Below are positions 1 through 8,752 of a stretch of 64,000 nt of DNA, one piece after another. How positions within the stretch are numbered: position 1 is the stretch's first letter; each line of letters opens with the position of its first letter. Below the pieces are notes generated by a model. That model saw only the letters and a program-made list of their open reading frames with translations. It was not told the origin of the DNA and made no database searches. The position numbers and the translations under genes were made by a program. The stretch is taken from NCBI GenBank assembly GCA_903927345.1, contig CAIYMO010000021.1, positions 107,839 to 171,838 on the forward strand. Direction: 5' to 3'. This DNA comes from an uncultured Armatimonadota bacterium. GTDB taxonomy: Bacteria > Armatimonadota > Fimbriimonadia > Fimbriimonadales > Fimbriimonadaceae.

Positions 1-1
1 C

Positions 2-721
2 GGCAGCGATAACATGCTGTACGTTGCGCTTGGAGATGGTGGAAGCTCAAACGATCCACTCAACCGCTCGCAGGACAAAACCACTCTTCTGGGGAAGATG
101 CTCAGAATCAACCCGACCGGCGATGCCTACCCAACGGATCCAGATAACAATTACTCGATCCCAGCCGGAAATCCATTTCTGGGCGACTCAACTGTTCGAC
201 CCGAAATCTGGTCCTTCGGTCTACGCAACCCCTTCCGCTGGTCGTTCGACTCGGTCCTTGGTGGATTTCTGATTTCGGATGTTGGGCAGGATTCTTACGA
301 AGAGGTTAGCTATGTCGCAATCGTTAATGGCGGACGCAATTTTGGCTGGCGAGTTCGAGAAGGGAAGCACGCGATCAGCAACTCAGGACCCACCTTTGGC
401 ACTGCATTCACCGATCCATTCATCGATTACCCGAGATCCGCAGGTCGATCGATCACGGGTGGCTTTGTCTACAGGGGGACTGCGTTGCCCGAGCTAACTG
501 GTCGCTACTTTGTAGCCGACTTTGTTACAAACAAGTTCTGGGCAGTACCGATCACTGTGGTGGGTGGAGAAGCAACATCGATTACGATGCCTTCGGCAAC
601 TTCCATCACTGGGGGCCTCAATGGAACGGTCTCCATCGATCCTGATGCGAACGGAGAAGCAATCGTCACCGAACTCAGCGCAGGAAGAGTCTCGCGCCTC
701 ATTCCGGTCGCAACGCCTTAG
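2..721 (+). CDS. PQQ-type glucose/sorbosone dehydrogenase (C-terminal part, truncated by window edge)
   Basis: The reading frame is open from base 2, so the gene starts upstream of the window. The visible 239 codons match the soluble aldose sugar dehydrogenase beta-propeller family (GSDH, PF07995). Family-typical segments are GDGGSSNDPLNRSQ followed by LLGKMLRI, then IWSFGLRNPFRWSFD, DVGQDSYEEV and NFGWRVREG. These enzymes oxidise aldose sugars outside the cytoplasm using PQQ. The C-terminus ends in a short Ala/Ser/Thr-rich strand region without a membrane anchor. The signal peptide and N-terminal blades are outside the window, so PQQ dependence cannot be checked. A small unknown gene follows almost at once on the same strand. 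Confidence 0.85.
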   Translation, partial: GSDNMLYVALGDGGSSNDPLNRSQDKTTLLGKMLRINPTGDAYPTDPDNNYSIPAGNPFLGDSTVRPEIWSFGLRNPFRWSFDSVLGGFLISDVGQDSYEEVSYVAIVNGGRNFGWRVREGKHAISNSGPTFGTAFTDPFIDYPRSAGRSITGGFVYRGTALPELTGRYFVADFVTNKFWAVPITVVGGEATSITMPSATSITGGLNGTVSIDPDANGEAIVTELSAGRVSRLIPVATP

Positions 722-731
722 TTCAGGAAGC

Positions 732-1343
732 ATAAGTACCCACGACAACTTTTGGACCATCGATATCGATCCTCATATTTACTGCGGGATTGTCCTCGAC
801 GCCGATGAGGAGACAATTCCTTTTGCGTTGGCGCAACGCCTGCGAATAGATGGAGAGCTAACTCTCTGGGAGTTCCAAGCGGGTTGGAACCATAACCATC
901 CAGCGCTCAGGGGGCTTGCGGAAATTCGGAATGAAATCGAGACATTCAAGCTGTGGGAGCGCATCCTGAATGAGCGGTTTCCAGATGAATCATTTGTCAT
1001 TGAGCAGTGTCCACTCGAATCAATGACTTGGTATCAGCCGGGACCCGGTGCACCGCAGACTGACGCGGACGATTGGGAACCAGCTCCGATCTTCCGCGAA
1101 GTTCCCGCAAAAGATTTCTTAGCGGCTCTAAAGTCGAAGACATCACCTGTAGAAGGGCTTGCCGAGTTTCACGAATCAAGTCAAGAGTTGGCTAACGTCA
1201 AAGCCAAGCTCCAGACAGTTGTCGATGTTCGGCTCCATCCGGAACATCGTGGTGTGCTAATCGCGACTGACTCCACAACCGGAGAGACTGTCGCTTATGC
1301 AACTCGAACGATTCGGACTTTGATTGGCCCTACCCCCGAATAA
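732..1343 (+). CDS. Hypothetical protein with unresolved start
   Basis: This frame reads like real protein from about base 738 (THDNFWTIDIDPHIYCG) to the stop at 1343, roughly 200 residues. It is acidic and Trp/Pro-rich, with no signal peptide or membrane segment. I do not recognise the family. No ATG, GTG or TTG lies near the apparent beginning: the closest in-frame ATGs are about 90-110 bases upstream, inside the preceding gene, where the translation (many Ser/Arg) looks like a shadow frame. An AGGAAG lies at 724-729, three bases past the upstream stop, directly before an ATA at 732, so reinitiation at a rare codon is possible. The 3' end overlaps the convergent phosphomannomutase gene by 14 bases. 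The start coordinate given is only nominal. Confidence 0.55.
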   Translation: MSTHDNFWTIDIDPHIYCGIVLDADEETIPFALAQRLRIDGELTLWEFQAGWNHNHPALRGLAEIRNEIETFKLWERILNERFPDESFVIEQCPLESMTWYQPGPGAPQTDADDWEPAPIFREVPAKDFLAALKSKTSPVEGLAEFHESSQELANVKAKLQTVVDVRLHPEHRGVLIATDSTTGETVAYATRTIRTLIGPTPE

Positions 1344-2676
1344 TCGCGAGCAACTCTTCGGTCTTCGCAACCATCATCGCGTGATCGCCTCGAGTCTCGA
1401 CGTTGAGCCGGATAACCGGTTCGGTGTTCGAACCCCGAAGGTTGAATCGCCAGTTGGGGTACTCGATGGACAGACCGTCGATTCGAGTAATCGTTCCGCC
1501 GGGAGCGTACTTCTCTTCAACCGCCGCGAGGATGGTTTGGACATCAGAAACCTTGGAGTTGACTTCGCCGGAGCATGGATAGTTGGCAACCATCTCGGAA
1601 ACAAGGTCACCGAGCGAACGACCAGTGGATGAGACAAGCCGAGCGATCAGCAAGAACGGGATCATGCCGCTGTCGCAGTACCAGTGGTCCTTGAAGTAGT
1701 GGTGAGCCGACATCTCTCCGCCATAAGTGGCATCTTCGGCGCGCATCTTCTCTTTGATAAACGCGTGGCCCGACTTGCACATTACTGCCCGTCCGCCAAG
1801 CTTTTCGACGATATCGAGCGTGTTCCAAGTGAGTCTGGGGTCGTAAACGATGGTTGCCGTCGGATCGGCCTGAAGAACGGCTTGGGCGAGTAGACCGACG
1901 ATGTAGTAGCCCTCAATGAAGTTGGCGTGCTCGTCGAAGAAGAAGCAACGGTCGTAGTCGCCGTCCCAGGCAACGCCGAAGTCGTACCAGCCAGCCTTCA
2001 TATCGGCAATCGCGCCGGCTCGGGCTTCTTCAAGAATGGGGTTAGGGACGCCGTTGGGGAAGTTTCCGTCGGGCGTAAAGAGACGATTCGTTGACTCCAG
2101 CGGAAGATGGGGTAACAGCTTTTCGAGGGCAACTCCAGCCGCACCGTTTCCAACATCGCAAAGAACCTTAAGGGGCTTGAGCGAGGATGGCGAGACGATT
2201 TTGAGAAGGTGGTCGACGAAGTCGGCGTAAACATCCTTATCAATGCGCGATCCGTTTCCGGTTCGCTCCCAGTTCTGCTCGTGAGCCCGTCGCTCAATCT
2301 CATTGAGTCCGGTGTCAGAGGATACGGGTCGGCTCTCTTGGCGAACCATCTTGAGACCGTTGTACTCTGGCGGGTTGTGGCTGGCGGTGATCATACAGCC
2401 GCCGTCGTAGCCGTAGAACGCGGTGGCAAAGTAAACCATCTCGGTTCCGACGAGTCCTAGGTGGATAACATCGACTCCAGCGTCGTTGAGTCCACGGGCA
2501 AAAGCATCGTAAAGTTCGGGGCCAGAAAGACGGATATCGTAGCCGACGCAGACCGTTTTGGGTTGAAGCTCATCGGCATAGGCGCGACCTACTCGGTAAG
2601 CGACATCGGGATTCAGTTCCGTAGGAACGATGCCGCGAATGTCGTACGCCTTGAATGCTGGAAAGTATTTGCCCAT
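1330..2676 (-). CDS. Phosphomannomutase/phosphoglucomutase
   Basis: The 448-residue protein belongs to the alpha-D-phosphohexomutase superfamily, which interconverts hexose 6-phosphate and 1-phosphate for nucleotide-sugar and exopolysaccharide synthesis. The N-terminus has the classic AYDIRGIVP. The phosphoserine loop TASHNP places the catalytic Ser near residue 99. The metal-binding loop DGDYDRC is near 240 and the sugar-recognition loop GGEMSAHH near 318. The C-terminal phosphate-binding domain includes RGSNTEPVIRLNVE. Length and motif order fit the ManB/AlgC bacterial type rather than GlmM or PgcA. The start ATG has a plausible TAAGGG upstream. It is divergent from nfo. Substrate preference cannot be read from sequence. 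Confidence 0.92.
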   Translation of the reverse strand: MGKYFPAFKAYDIRGIVPTELNPDVAYRVGRAYADELQPKTVCVGYDIRLSGPELYDAFARGLNDAGVDVIHLGLVGTEMVYFATAFYGYDGGCMITASHNPPEYNGLKMVRQESRPVSSDTGLNEIERRAHEQNWERTGNGSRIDKDVYADFVDHLLKIVSPSSLKPLKVLCDVGNGAAGVALEKLLPHLPLESTNRLFTPDGNFPNGVPNPILEEARAGAIADMKAGWYDFGVAWDGDYDRCFFFDEHANFIEGYYIVGLLAQAVLQADPTATIVYDPRLTWNTLDIVEKLGGRAVMCKSGHAFIKEKMRAEDATYGGEMSAHHYFKDHWYCDSGMIPFLLIARLVSSTGRSLGDLVSEMVANYPCSGEVNSKVSDVQTILAAVEEKYAPGGTITRIDGLSIEYPNWRFNLRGSNTEPVIRLNVETRGDHAMMVAKTEELLAIIRG

Positions 2677-2738
2677 GAGACCCTTAGTTCTTACCTTATG
2701 GTTGGCAAATTGTGCTGTCTCTTAACCATCATAGATGA

Positions 2739-3584
2739 ATGCCCGCAGAACTTCTAGGTGCCCATACCCCCATCAAAAACGGCCTCGGAGGGGCAATTCG
2801 TGAGGGGAAACGGATCGGCTGTACGGCGGTCCAGGTCTTCACCAAGAGTCCACAGCTATGGAAGGCAAAGGAGATCTCGGCTGAAATGGTCGCCGATTTC
2901 AAGGCCGCACAGGCAGAGACGGGGATCACCGAAGTCGTCGTCCACGACTCGTACCTGATCAACATGGCATCTGCGGTAGAAGAAGGGCGCGAAAAGTCGA
3001 TCCTCGGTTTGACGGATGAACTCAACCGTTGCGCTCAGTATGGGATTCGATATTGCAACTCACACATGGGTGCGCATGTTGGCCAGGGGGTAGAGGAGGG
3101 CATTCGGCTCTTGGTCGAAGGGGCTAAGCGGGTACTCGCGAACTCCGACCCTTCTGTGATTCTCCTGATGGAAACCACGGCTGGTTCCGGGTCCTCGCTC
3201 GGTGCTACTTTTGAGGAGCTCAAAGCGGTTCTGGATGGACTTCATGGTGACGCGCGAGTTGGGGTGTGCGTCGATACGTGCCATATCTTCGCGGCCGGGT
3301 ACGACTTGCGTACGCCGGAGACCTATGCGGAAACATGGGCGAAGTTTGAATCTGTGATCGGTTTCGACCGGCTGAAGGCGGTCCACTGCAACGACTCATT
3401 GAAGCCATTTGGATCGCGTAAGGATCGCCATGCGCAGCTTTCCGAAGGCGAAATTGGCGAAACTCCATTCCGACTGATGGTCAACGATGAGCGTTTCCGC
3501 CACATCCCGATTCTTCTCGAAACTCCGATCGAGAATGACGGGCATGAACGAGACTTGGCGAAGCTGAAGAGCTACATCGCCTAA
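2739..3584 (+). CDS. nfo: Endonuclease IV (AP endonuclease)
   Basis: The 281-residue protein is a TIM-barrel AP endonuclease of the Nfo/EndoIV family, which cuts the DNA backbone 5' to abasic sites in base-excision repair. Seen in sequence: the opening LLGAHTPIKNGLGGAI, then TAVQVFTKSPQLW, HDSYLINMAS, NSHMGAHVG, ETTAGSGSSLG, VDTCHIFAAGYD, the long metal-site segment VHCNDSLKPFGSRKDRH, and LLETP near the end. These hold the His/Glu/Asp ligands of the three-zinc centre. Length equals the usual family size. The gene stands alone between the divergent mutase and the J-domain gene. Confidence 0.95.
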   Translation: MPAELLGAHTPIKNGLGGAIREGKRIGCTAVQVFTKSPQLWKAKEISAEMVADFKAAQAETGITEVVVHDSYLINMASAVEEGREKSILGLTDELNRCAQYGIRYCNSHMGAHVGQGVEEGIRLLVEGAKRVLANSDPSVILLMETTAGSGSSLGATFEELKAVLDGLHGDARVGVCVDTCHIFAAGYDLRTPETYAETWAKFESVIGFDRLKAVHCNDSLKPFGSRKDRHAQLSEGEIGETPFRLMVNDERFRHIPILLETPIENDGHERDLAKLKSYIA

Positions 3585-3696
3585 CCTGAAAAATGGGTCT
3601 AGTGACTGATAACCTCGGTCACCATCATTCAGGGAAACTGGTACACGAAGCGAGACTTCCAGAGTCGAAATCTGCCAAAATTGAACCTAGATTCCC

Positions 3697-4848
3697 TTGA
3701 CCACCTCCACGCCAACCTTTTATGACATCCTAGGTGTGGGGCCAGTTGCCGATTCCGAGACGATTCGTCGTGCGTATCGACGACTCGCCCAGAAGCACCA
3801 CCCGGACGTGAGCGACTCTCCAGACGCTCATGAAAACATGGCGCGGATCAACGAGGCGTTCGAGACTCTGACCGACAAAAGTCGGCGCGAAGAGTACGAT
3901 GCACTCCTCGCTGGGGGACCCCAAGATCAGGCGGAAGCCACCCCCCAAACGCCCGTTATGGTCCGCTTGGTTAAGCGGCTTCATGGACACAAAACTCCGG
4001 TCTACGCAGTGGCGTTTGCACCCGACAGCGGCCAACTCATGTCGGTTGGCTTCGACAACGAGCTGATCTGGTGGGCAGAAGAAGGCGAGTCCACTCGCCA
4101 AACTAAACTCGAAAGTGGAGCAGTTTCGACGCTGCGAGCGTTCGCCGATGGACGAGTGATGGCTGCAGGATCAACCGAGAGCCATGTAAACGTCTGGCGG
4201 CTTGATGGAGAAGAGGTCAAGAACTGGAAGGGCGTCCAAGAAGAGTGGGTGAGCTGCGTTGCGATCTCCGGAGACGGATCATCGATCGCCGCAGGTTCGG
4301 TACACGCTCAGCTGAGGGTCTGCGACGCTCAAACTGGGACGGCAATGTACACGCTGAGAAGTGCCGACGCAAGCGTCACTGCGGTTGCGTTTAGCTCCGA
4401 CGGACAGCTTTTGGCCGGTGGGACGGCAGATGCTCGGGTGACGATTCGTGAGGCGAAAACGGGACGTTGGATCCGAACGATCGAGCGACTCCGTTCGATG
4501 GTTACCGCAATTGCCTTCAGTGTTGATAACCAGTTCCTCGCAGTTGCCGGAGTTGATCTCAGCATCCGGGTCTTTGATCTTTCAACAGGCAATCTCCTCA
4601 AAATGGTGTATGGCCACTCAAAGCCGATCGAGGCTCTGGCCTTCCATCCCAACGGCTGGCTGTTTGCCTCAGGGTCGCGAGACGGCACAATCGGCCTATG
4701 GAACGCGGCAAAAGGCATTGGAAGCGTCCGCATTGAGGCGTCATCGCGTCCTATCTCATGCGTCGCGTTTAACGCGGATGGATCGCGGCTGGCTGCGAGC
4801 GGGCAAGATAAGCTCGTCCGCTTGTTTGAGATCACTGCCAAGGTCTAA
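3697..4848 (+). CDS. J-domain protein fused to a WD40 beta-propeller
   Basis: The 383-residue protein has an N-terminal DnaJ domain (about residues 6-70) with the HPD triad at 35-37, needed to stimulate DnaK ATPase. After a short Gln/Pro-rich linker (about 72-88) there are about seven WD40-like repeats to the C-terminus, visible as recurring AVAFAPDSGQL, AVAFSSDGQLLAGG, ALAFHPNGWLFASGS and CVAFNADGSRLAASG units. The start must be TTG at 3697, because an in-frame TAG lies three codons upstream (3688-3690) and the next start codons fall inside the J domain. No signal peptide is seen, so it is cytoplasmic. It probably recruits Hsp70 to propeller-bound partners; this is inference. It ends overlapping the convergent thioredoxin-like gene by four bases. 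Confidence 0.88.
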   Translation: MTTSTPTFYDILGVGPVADSETIRRAYRRLAQKHHPDVSDSPDAHENMARINEAFETLTDKSRREEYDALLAGGPQDQAEATPQTPVMVRLVKRLHGHKTPVYAVAFAPDSGQLMSVGFDNELIWWAEEGESTRQTKLESGAVSTLRAFADGRVMAAGSTESHVNVWRLDGEEVKNWKGVQEEWVSCVAISGDGSSIAAGSVHAQLRVCDAQTGTAMYTLRSADASVTAVAFSSDGQLLAGGTADARVTIREAKTGRWIRTIERLRSMVTAIAFSVDNQFLAVAGVDLSIRVFDLSTGNLLKMVYGHSKPIEALAFHPNGWLFASGSRDGTIGLWNAAKGIGSVRIEASSRPISCVAFNADGSRLAASGQDKLVRLFEITAKV

Positions 4849-5294
4849 AGGCTGATCGTACAGCCGATTGGCTTCGTTTCCTTCACTTTAGGCGCTTGCC
4901 CAGCGAGAGCCGATTGGATCGCGTTTCGAAGGTCCGGGCTAGTGGGCTTCCGCCACTTGTAATCGGAGCCGTAGGCATCGTCGATCCGCCCCCTGTAGAC
5001 CAGGCTTTGCCCCATGTAGACCACTGCCGTTGGTACAACCGTGGCTCCGGCTCGCTTCGCCTCAACTGCCTTGGGATCAAGGAGGAAGGGAGCCATGATC
5101 TTGAATTCCTTCTGATGCTGCTTTGCCGTCTTCGTTGTGATTCCGGGTTCTGAGTAGACCATTCGGAAGTTAGCTTTTGGGAAATCGCGCACGATCCGAT
5201 TGACTTCCGGTGAATATCGTCGGCAAATAGGACAGTCAGAAGTGATAAAGAAATCGACTCGAACTTGTGGCGTGAACAGGGGCAACATATACAA
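4845..5294 (-). CDS. Thioredoxin-fold protein with CPIC motif
   Basis: The 149-residue protein opens with a beta strand VRVDFFITSDCPICRRYSPE, carrying a CxxC pair at Cys21 and Cys24 in thioredoxin-fold context. The cis-proline loop follows in GATVVPTAVVYMG, and a late strand reads SLVYRGRIDD. It resembles redoxin/AhpC-TSA-type domain proteins. No signal peptide is evident, although the Met-rich beginning could hide an upstream or alternative start (Met1 or Met3). The tail ends in GCTISL, adding a third Cys near the C-terminus. Probable role: thiol-disulfide exchange. The partner is unknown. Confidence 0.7.
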   Translation of the reverse strand: MYMLPLFTPQVRVDFFITSDCPICRRYSPEVNRIVRDFPKANFRMVYSEPGITTKTAKQHQKEFKIMAPFLLDPKAVEAKRAGATVVPTAVVYMGQSLVYRGRIDDAYGSDYKWRKPTSPDLRNAIQSALAGQAPKVKETKPIGCTISL

Positions 5295-5298
5295 GTTG

Positions 5299-5321
5299 AA
5301 CGCCGGAGGTCATCCGGCGTT
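5299..5321 (-). terminator. Hairpin downstream of P5C dehydrogenase
   Basis: A perfect 9-bp inverted repeat (AACGCCGGA at 5299-5307, TCCGGCGTT at 5313-5321) with a 5-base loop lies just after the stop of the minus-strand dehydrogenase gene and before the start of the thioredoxin-like gene. The following bases lack a clean T-run, so termination may be weak or the hairpin may act in mRNA processing. Confidence 0.55.
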
Positions 5322-5329
5322 CTGCGAAT

Positions 5330-6964
5330 TCACTCGCTAGCGAGGAACGGGTAGCGATAGTCGGTCGGAGGAACGAAGGTCTCTTTGATCGTCCGCGCCG
5401 AGAGCCAGCGATAGAGATTTAGAGCAGAGCCAGCTTTATCGTTGGTTCCGCTTGCCCGGGCTCCGCCGAAGGGCTGCTGCCCGACAACCGCACCAGTTGG
5501 TTTGTCGTTGATGTAGAAGTTTCCTGCTGCATTGCGGAGGAGCTTGGTGGCAGTCTCGACAGCGTATCGATCTTGGGAGATGACGGCTCCCGTTAGGGCA
5601 TAAGGCGAGGTTTCATCAACCAGCTTGAGGGTCTCTTCCCATTTCTCTGCGTCATAGACGAAGAGGGTTAGGACTGGGCCAAAGATCTCTTCGCACATCG
5701 TTCGGTACATCGGATCGGTGACTTCAATGACCGTGGGTTCGATGAAGTAGCCCTTTGACTTATCGTAGCCACCGCCGACCAGGATGTTCTGGCCGTCTAC
5801 CTTTGCCTTATCGATGTAGGCGGCAATATTATCGAAGCTCTTCTCATCAATGACAGCATTGACGAAGTTGCCGAAGTCCTCGACCGACCCTTGCTTGAAG
5901 GATTTAGTCCCTTCGATCAAGAGTTCTTTGACGCGAGGAGCGATGTTCGAGGGGATGTAGCAGCGAGATGCCGCTGAGCACTTTTGCCCCTGATACTCAA
6001 AGGCACCGCGGAGAAGGGCGGTCGCGACCACGGCGGGGTCAGCGGACTTGTGAGCGACCACGAAGTCTTTTCCACCGGTCTCTCCGACGATTCGAGGGTA
6101 CGAGCGATAAATGTTGTTGGCAAGACCCTCGCCGATTTGCTTCCACATGGTGTTGAAGACTCCCGTAGAACCTGTGAAGTGAACTCCAGCGAAGTCGCGG
6201 TGGTTAAAACAAACCTTACCGATCGTTGGACCATCGACGTAGATCAGGTTGATAACGCCGTCGGGGAGTCCGGCTTCCTTCAGGACTCTCATGAACATTT
6301 GGGCGCTGTAAACCTGCGTGTTGGCTGGCTTCCAGACGACAACGTTGCCGCACATTGCCGCTGATGTCGGCAGGTTGCCGCCGATGGCGGTGAAGTTGAA
6401 CGGAGTGACTGCAAGAACGAAGCCCTCAAGCGGTCGGTACTCAAGGCGGTTGTGCATTCCTGGTCCGCTGATCGGCTGCTGGGCGTAGATTTCGCTGAGG
6501 AAGTGGACGTTGAATCGCAGGAAGTCAATGATTTCGCAAGCAGCGTCGATCTCTGCTTGGAAGGCGTTCTTGCTTTGCCCCAGCATCGTCGTGCCGTTCA
6601 TGTACGGACGGTACTTGGTCGCAATCAGGTCGGCTGCGCGGAGGAAGATATTTGCGCGACTTTCCCAGCTCATATTGCTCCAAGCCTCGCGTGCCGAGAG
6701 AGCGCATTCGATGGCCTTTTCGACATGGCTCGCGTCGCCAGCGTGGAAGACTCCGAGGGTGTGTGCCCGCTCGTGGGGAGGGTGCATGGTGACAGTCTTC
6801 CCGGTCCGAACCTCTTCGCCGCCGATGTACATCGGCACATCGACTTGCGTCGCTTTGAGCTCAGCCAGAACTTCCTTCAACCGCGCTCGCTCAGGTGTTC
6901 CCGGAGCGTAGCTCAGGACGGGTTCGTTGACGGGCAGAGCGTAGTGAAAGTCACCAAAGTTCAT
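5330..6964 (-). CDS. pruA: 1-pyrroline-5-carboxylate dehydrogenase
   Basis: The 544-residue aldehyde dehydrogenase superfamily protein oxidises glutamate semialdehyde (from P5C) to glutamate with NAD+, the second step of proline degradation. The N-terminal block YAPGTPERARLKEVL is characteristic of the long, eukaryote-like P5CDH branch. Active-site features are VTPFNFTAIGGNLP for cofactor binding, FTGSTGVF, the general-base Glu in GETGGKDFVV, and the nucleophile Cys in YQGQKCSAASR. A typical C-terminal segment is PFGGARASGTNDKAG. No proline dehydrogenase gene is next to it. Its product, glutamate, is also the end product of the hut pathway further along. Confidence 0.93.
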   Translation of the reverse strand: MNFGDFHYALPVNEPVLSYAPGTPERARLKEVLAELKATQVDVPMYIGGEEVRTGKTVTMHPPHERAHTLGVFHAGDASHVEKAIECALSAREAWSNMSWESRANIFLRAADLIATKYRPYMNGTTMLGQSKNAFQAEIDAACEIIDFLRFNVHFLSEIYAQQPISGPGMHNRLEYRPLEGFVLAVTPFNFTAIGGNLPTSAAMCGNVVVWKPANTQVYSAQMFMRVLKEAGLPDGVINLIYVDGPTIGKVCFNHRDFAGVHFTGSTGVFNTMWKQIGEGLANNIYRSYPRIVGETGGKDFVVAHKSADPAVVATALLRGAFEYQGQKCSAASRCYIPSNIAPRVKELLIEGTKSFKQGSVEDFGNFVNAVIDEKSFDNIAAYIDKAKVDGQNILVGGGYDKSKGYFIEPTVIEVTDPMYRTMCEEIFGPVLTLFVYDAEKWEETLKLVDETSPYALTGAVISQDRYAVETATKLLRNAAGNFYINDKPTGAVVGQQPFGGARASGTNDKAGSALNLYRWLSARTIKETFVPPTDYRYPFLASE

Positions 6965-6984
6965 ACCCAGAGTTTACCGGGCGA

Positions 6985-7338
6985 TCAGCTTTGGCGAAGA
7001 ATCTTCTCCATCGGGCGGCCCTTCGCCAGCTCATCGACAATCTTGTCGAGATAGCGCACTTCGCGCATCAGTGGATCCTCAATCTCTTCGATGCGAACTC
7101 CGCAGATCACTCCAGTGATTAGGGTGCGGTTCGGGTTCAGAGCGGGTGCTTGGGCGAAGAACTCTTCAAAGTTGGTTCTAGCGTCGATTTGAGACTCAAG
7201 TTGTGGCTGGGAGTAACCGGTGAGCCATCGTATCACATGGTCAAGCTCCGCCTGTGTGCGCCCCTTCTTCTCCACTTTCTGGAGATACATCGGATAAACT
7301 CCGGCGAAGATCATTGTGTAGATTCGGTGCTGTGCCAT
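6985..7338 (-). CDS. DUF2200 family protein
   Basis: The 117-residue protein matches the conserved DUF2200 family almost along its full length: [35 protein letters not shown], then [18 protein letters not shown] and [18 protein letters not shown] chose the ATG at 7338 because family members begin with M-x-x-HRIY; the in-frame Leu/Arg-rich extension upstream looks untranslated. The function is unknown; the proteins are small, soluble and probably helical. The gene lies 20 bases upstream of P5C dehydrogenase on the same strand, so the two may be cotranscribed. Confidence 0.85.
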   Translation of the reverse strand: MAQHRIYTMIFAGVYPMYLQKVEKKGRTQAELDHVIRWLTGYSQPQLESQIDARTNFEEFFAQAPALNPNRTLITGVICGVRIEEIEDPLMREVRYLDKIVDELAKGRPMEKILRQS

Positions 7339-7365
7339 ACGAGTTCTCAAGCTGGATCTATGCAA

Positions 7366-7400
7366 ATGCCCTCCCCGTCGAAATCGAACGGGGAGGGCAT
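7366..7400 (-). terminator. Strong intrinsic terminator hairpin
   Basis: A perfect 13-bp inverted repeat (ATGCCCTCCCCGT at 7366-7378 and its complement at 7388-7400) with a 9-base loop sits nine bases beyond the stop of the Gfo/Idh gene. It separates that two-gene operon from DUF2200. The T-run is short. Confidence 0.75.
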
Positions 7401-7409
7401 TGAGGGATA

Positions 7410-8732
7410 TCAGACCTTGACGGAGAAGCCAGGGCGGAACTCGGGCTTGATAAGGCTATCAAACTCGTTGGTTCCTTTCACCTTCATGTTCTTGGAATCC
7501 CACTCAAGGCGAGGGCCGTCGGCCCAGATTGCCAGGTTGCCGAGCAGAACTGCTTCGGTAAGTGGTCCCGAGTAACCTGGGAAGTTGGAGACGGCTTGGG
7601 TTCCGCTCAAGCAGGCGTTGACCCACTCCTTCATGTGACCCGGAGATTGGACAACTTCGGTGTCTGGAATCGGGTTTCCGCTAACCAGGCTAAATCGAGT
7701 GTTGCTCTCATCAGCGCCAAAGATCGTGTCCTTTTCGCAGACGACAATAACGCCGTTTCCGCCGAACGTGAACAGCTCAGCGAGCTCCTGCGGTGGCTTT
7801 TGGCCGCCGTCGTACCAGTGGAGTTTGAATGGGTCCATCTTGCCCTTTGCGCCGTACTCGTACGTAACGTGCGCCCAGGTTGGGAAGGACTCCTTGTTGT
7901 GGCCGCTGGTCTTTGCCTGAACAGCGAGAGGAGCATCAAGTCCGAGAGCCATGTGTGGCATGTTGAAGATATGGCAGCCCATGTCTCCGAGAGCACCGGT
8001 GCCGAAGTCCCAGAAACCGCGCCATGAGAAATGGTGGTAGCCGTCTGCGTAGTCTCGCATTGGGCGAGGACCAACCCACATGTCCCAATCGAGTCCCTTT
8101 GGAACTGGCTTCGAGGCTGGACGAGGGATTCCTTGCTCCCAATAGACTTTGGCTCGGTCGGTCCAAAGATGAATTTCTTTGACCTTGCCCCAGGTTCCTT
8201 CTCGAAGGAGCTTGGCAACCTTTCGCATTTGGGTGCTCTGGGTTGAGTTGTTGCCCATCTGGGTGATCGCCTTCTTCTTCTTTGCCAGAATAGCGAGCTG
8301 ACGAGCTTCCCAAATTGTTCGGCAGAGTGGCTTTTCGGTGTAGGTGTGCATTCCAGCGTGAAGTGCCAGAACAGTTGCCGGAGCGTGGTGGTGATCCGGG
8401 GTGCTGATGATGACAGCATCCATCTTGCCGCGCATCGATGCGATCATCTCTCGATAGTCATCAAACGCTGCCGCCTTCATGTGCTCGCGCTGAGCTTTAA
8501 TTCGGTCTTCAAGGTCGACGTCGCATACGGCGACGACTTCTGCACCGGCAGCGACTGCTTGCTCGCGACCGCTCCAACCCTTACCGCCGCAACCAATAAT
8601 TCCGACGCGAAGCTTCTGCCCCGGCTCCATCGGCTTTTGAGCCTGTGCGGCTTCTGTTAGACCTAAACCAAGTCCTACGGTAGCGGCCACGCCACCCCGC
8701 AAAACATCTCTTCTTGAATAGTTGTTGCTCAT
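7410..8732 (-). CDS. Tat-exported Gfo/Idh/MocA family oxidoreductase
   Basis: The 440-residue protein begins with a twin-arginine signal ([11 protein letters not shown], then an Ala/Gly/Leu-rich stretch and AQAQ cleavage region), so it is probably exported folded with its cofactor. The Rossmann nucleotide site is [11 protein letters not shown] near residues 42-52, followed by [10 protein letters not shown]. The catalytic-region motif of the family is [13 protein letters not shown]. The C-terminal alpha/beta domain includes [15 protein letters not shown]. Members use NAD(P) on sugars or cyclitols; exported ones in Planctomycetes-like bacteria are tied to 3-keto-sugar chemistry. It lies 20 bases downstream of a DUF1080 gene on the same strand, which supports carbohydrate processing. 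The substrate is unknown. Confidence 0.9.
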   Translation of the reverse strand: MSNNYSRRDVLRGGVAATVGLGLGLTEAAQAQKPMEPGQKLRVGIIGCGGKGWSGREQAVAAGAEVVAVCDVDLEDRIKAQREHMKAAAFDDYREMIASMRGKMDAVIISTPDHHHAPATVLALHAGMHTYTEKPLCRTIWEARQLAILAKKKKAITQMGNNSTQSTQMRKVAKLLREGTWGKVKEIHLWTDRAKVYWEQGIPRPASKPVPKGLDWDMWVGPRPMRDYADGYHHFSWRGFWDFGTGALGDMGCHIFNMPHMALGLDAPLAVQAKTSGHNKESFPTWAHVTYEYGAKGKMDPFKLHWYDGGQKPPQELAELFTFGGNGVIVVCEKDTIFGADESNTRFSLVSGNPIPDTEVVQSPGHMKEWVNACLSGTQAVSNFPGYSGPLTEAVLLGNLAIWADGPRLEWDSKNMKVKGTNEFDSLIKPEFRPGFSVKV

Positions 8733-8752
8733 ACCTTGAACCTCCGCCGATG

